Source of the DNA: Thermothielavioides terrestris NRRL 8126
Taxonomy: Eukaryota; Ascomycota; Sordariomycetes; Sordariales; Chaetomiaceae
Assembly (NCBI RefSeq): GCF_000226115.1
Contig: NC_016460.1
Location: 4,154,001 to 4,218,000, forward strand
Reading direction: 5' to 3'
DNA length: 64,000 bases
The notes under the pieces: model-generated
Told to the model about the DNA's origin: nothing
What the model saw: the letters and a program-made list of their open reading frames with translations, nothing else
Database searches by the model: none
Translations under genes and position numbers: made by a program
Shown here: positions 63,517 to 64,000 of the stretch, one piece after another
How positions within the stretch are numbered: position 1 is the first letter of the stretch
Layout of the letters: each line of letters opens with the position of its first letter

Positions 63517-64000
63517 TTAATTGGCTGGAGCTTCCCAGATGCCCTGCAGGTTGCCCTCGGTGTCCACGAACCGTGCGAAATAGCCCATGCTGCCCCCAGC
63601 AATAGCCGTCTTGGGACTGCATCAAAACCGCAGACATGTCAGTTTACAGGGCTGGTTGCAGTCAAACGTCATCAAGGAATAGAAACACATACACATGCAC
63701 CCTTCCGCCGGCAGCCTCAACCTTGGCCAGCGTCTCCTCGATGCTCGAGACATTGTACGACGCCAAAACTGGCGCCTTGGCCGGGTGCGCCGCATCCGCG
63801 ACCGCCGCGACGCCGTCGGGGCTGCTCATCTTGACAAAAGCACCGTGCATCCTTCCGCGCCGGAACATGTGCACGGCATCCGTGCCCTCCATGGGGCCCG
63901 GCAGCGGCGAAGGGCAGCCCTCTGGGTTGGCAGATTCCCAGCCCAGAACGGCCGAGTAGAACGACAAGGCACGGTCGATGTCGGTGCACGGCACTTCGAG
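63517..64000 (-). CDS. Glyoxalase/bleomycin-resistance (VOC) family protein, 5' partial
   Basis: Exons 64000-63693 (continuing beyond the window) and 63616-63517. The 76-nt intron (donor GTATGT, acceptor ATGCAG) joins GGRVHV to PKTAIAGGSMGYFARFVDTEGN. The beta-alpha-beta-beta-beta pattern of the vicinal oxygen chelate fold is visible: EVPCTDIDRALSFYSAVLGW at the start, SYNVSSIEETLAKVEAAGG in the second module, and the C-terminal DTEGNLQGIWE with its Glu in the usual metal-ligand position. The substrate is unknown; many fungal members are small stand-alone proteins. The start codon is outside the window or very near the edge. Confidence 0.87.

Overview
The window is GC-rich nuclear DNA from a filamentous ascomycete (Pezizomycotina, most likely a Sordariomycete). 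The evidence is the dense, short genes on both strands, the 41-134 nt spliceosomal introns with GTRNGY-type donors and CTRAC-type branch sites, and the gene content: a cutinase, a WSC protein, a PDR-type ABC transporter, Zn2Cys6 and DUF4246 proteins, and a C-to-T degraded transposon of the kind left by repeat-induced point mutation (RIP). All exon coordinates were built by hand from splice signals, reading-frame phase and protein-family expectation. No transcript evidence was available.

Left part (1-31.5 kb). In order: the 3' end of an unrecognised gene; a secreted PLC-like phosphodiesterase; an intron-bearing tRNA-Asp; an orphan ORF; a small secreted protein with two WSC domains; a DUF4246 gene carrying an in-frame stop and a frame break; a 1,495-residue ABCG/PDR transporter in five exons; a SAM methyltransferase; a BCS1-like AAA ATPase; Dom34/Pelota (ribosome rescue); a large WD40 protein of the WDR44/Laf1 type; and a thioredoxin with a WCPPC active site. 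Most of these are housekeeping or stress functions and do not form one pathway.

Middle part (31.5-46.6 kb) is the accessory region. It holds a 3,039-bp hAT transposon with an exact 8-bp target-site duplication and a transposase riddled with stops. After it come an amidoligase-like gene, a broken 14-TM-type MFS transporter, an intact MFS transporter converging on it, a short-chain-dehydrogenase fragment, and a transcription factor that combines C2H2 and Zn2Cys6 DNA-binding modules. The first C2H2 finger of that factor has lost a zinc ligand. The block looks like a decaying transporter/regulator group. No PKS, NRPS or terpene synthase is present.

Right part (46.6-64 kb). A complex I PSST/NDUFS7-like gene has a TGA exactly where a conserved cysteine ligand of the N2 iron-sulfur cluster should be encoded. 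It is followed by a cutinase, a DUF676-type alpha/beta hydrolase, a secreted HNH/DUF1524-type nuclease, an eight-exon F-box protein, a GH43 glycosidase remnant, a low-confidence disordered protein, the ribosome-assembly WD40 protein Rrb1, a type II membrane O-fucosyltransferase-like protein, and a partial glyoxalase-fold protein at the right edge.

I found no clear undescribed multi-gene system. The observations most worth checking are the TGA in the NDUFS7-like gene, the placement of all three very long homopolymer tracts inside predicted introns, and the several genes broken by single CpA-to-TpA type changes.
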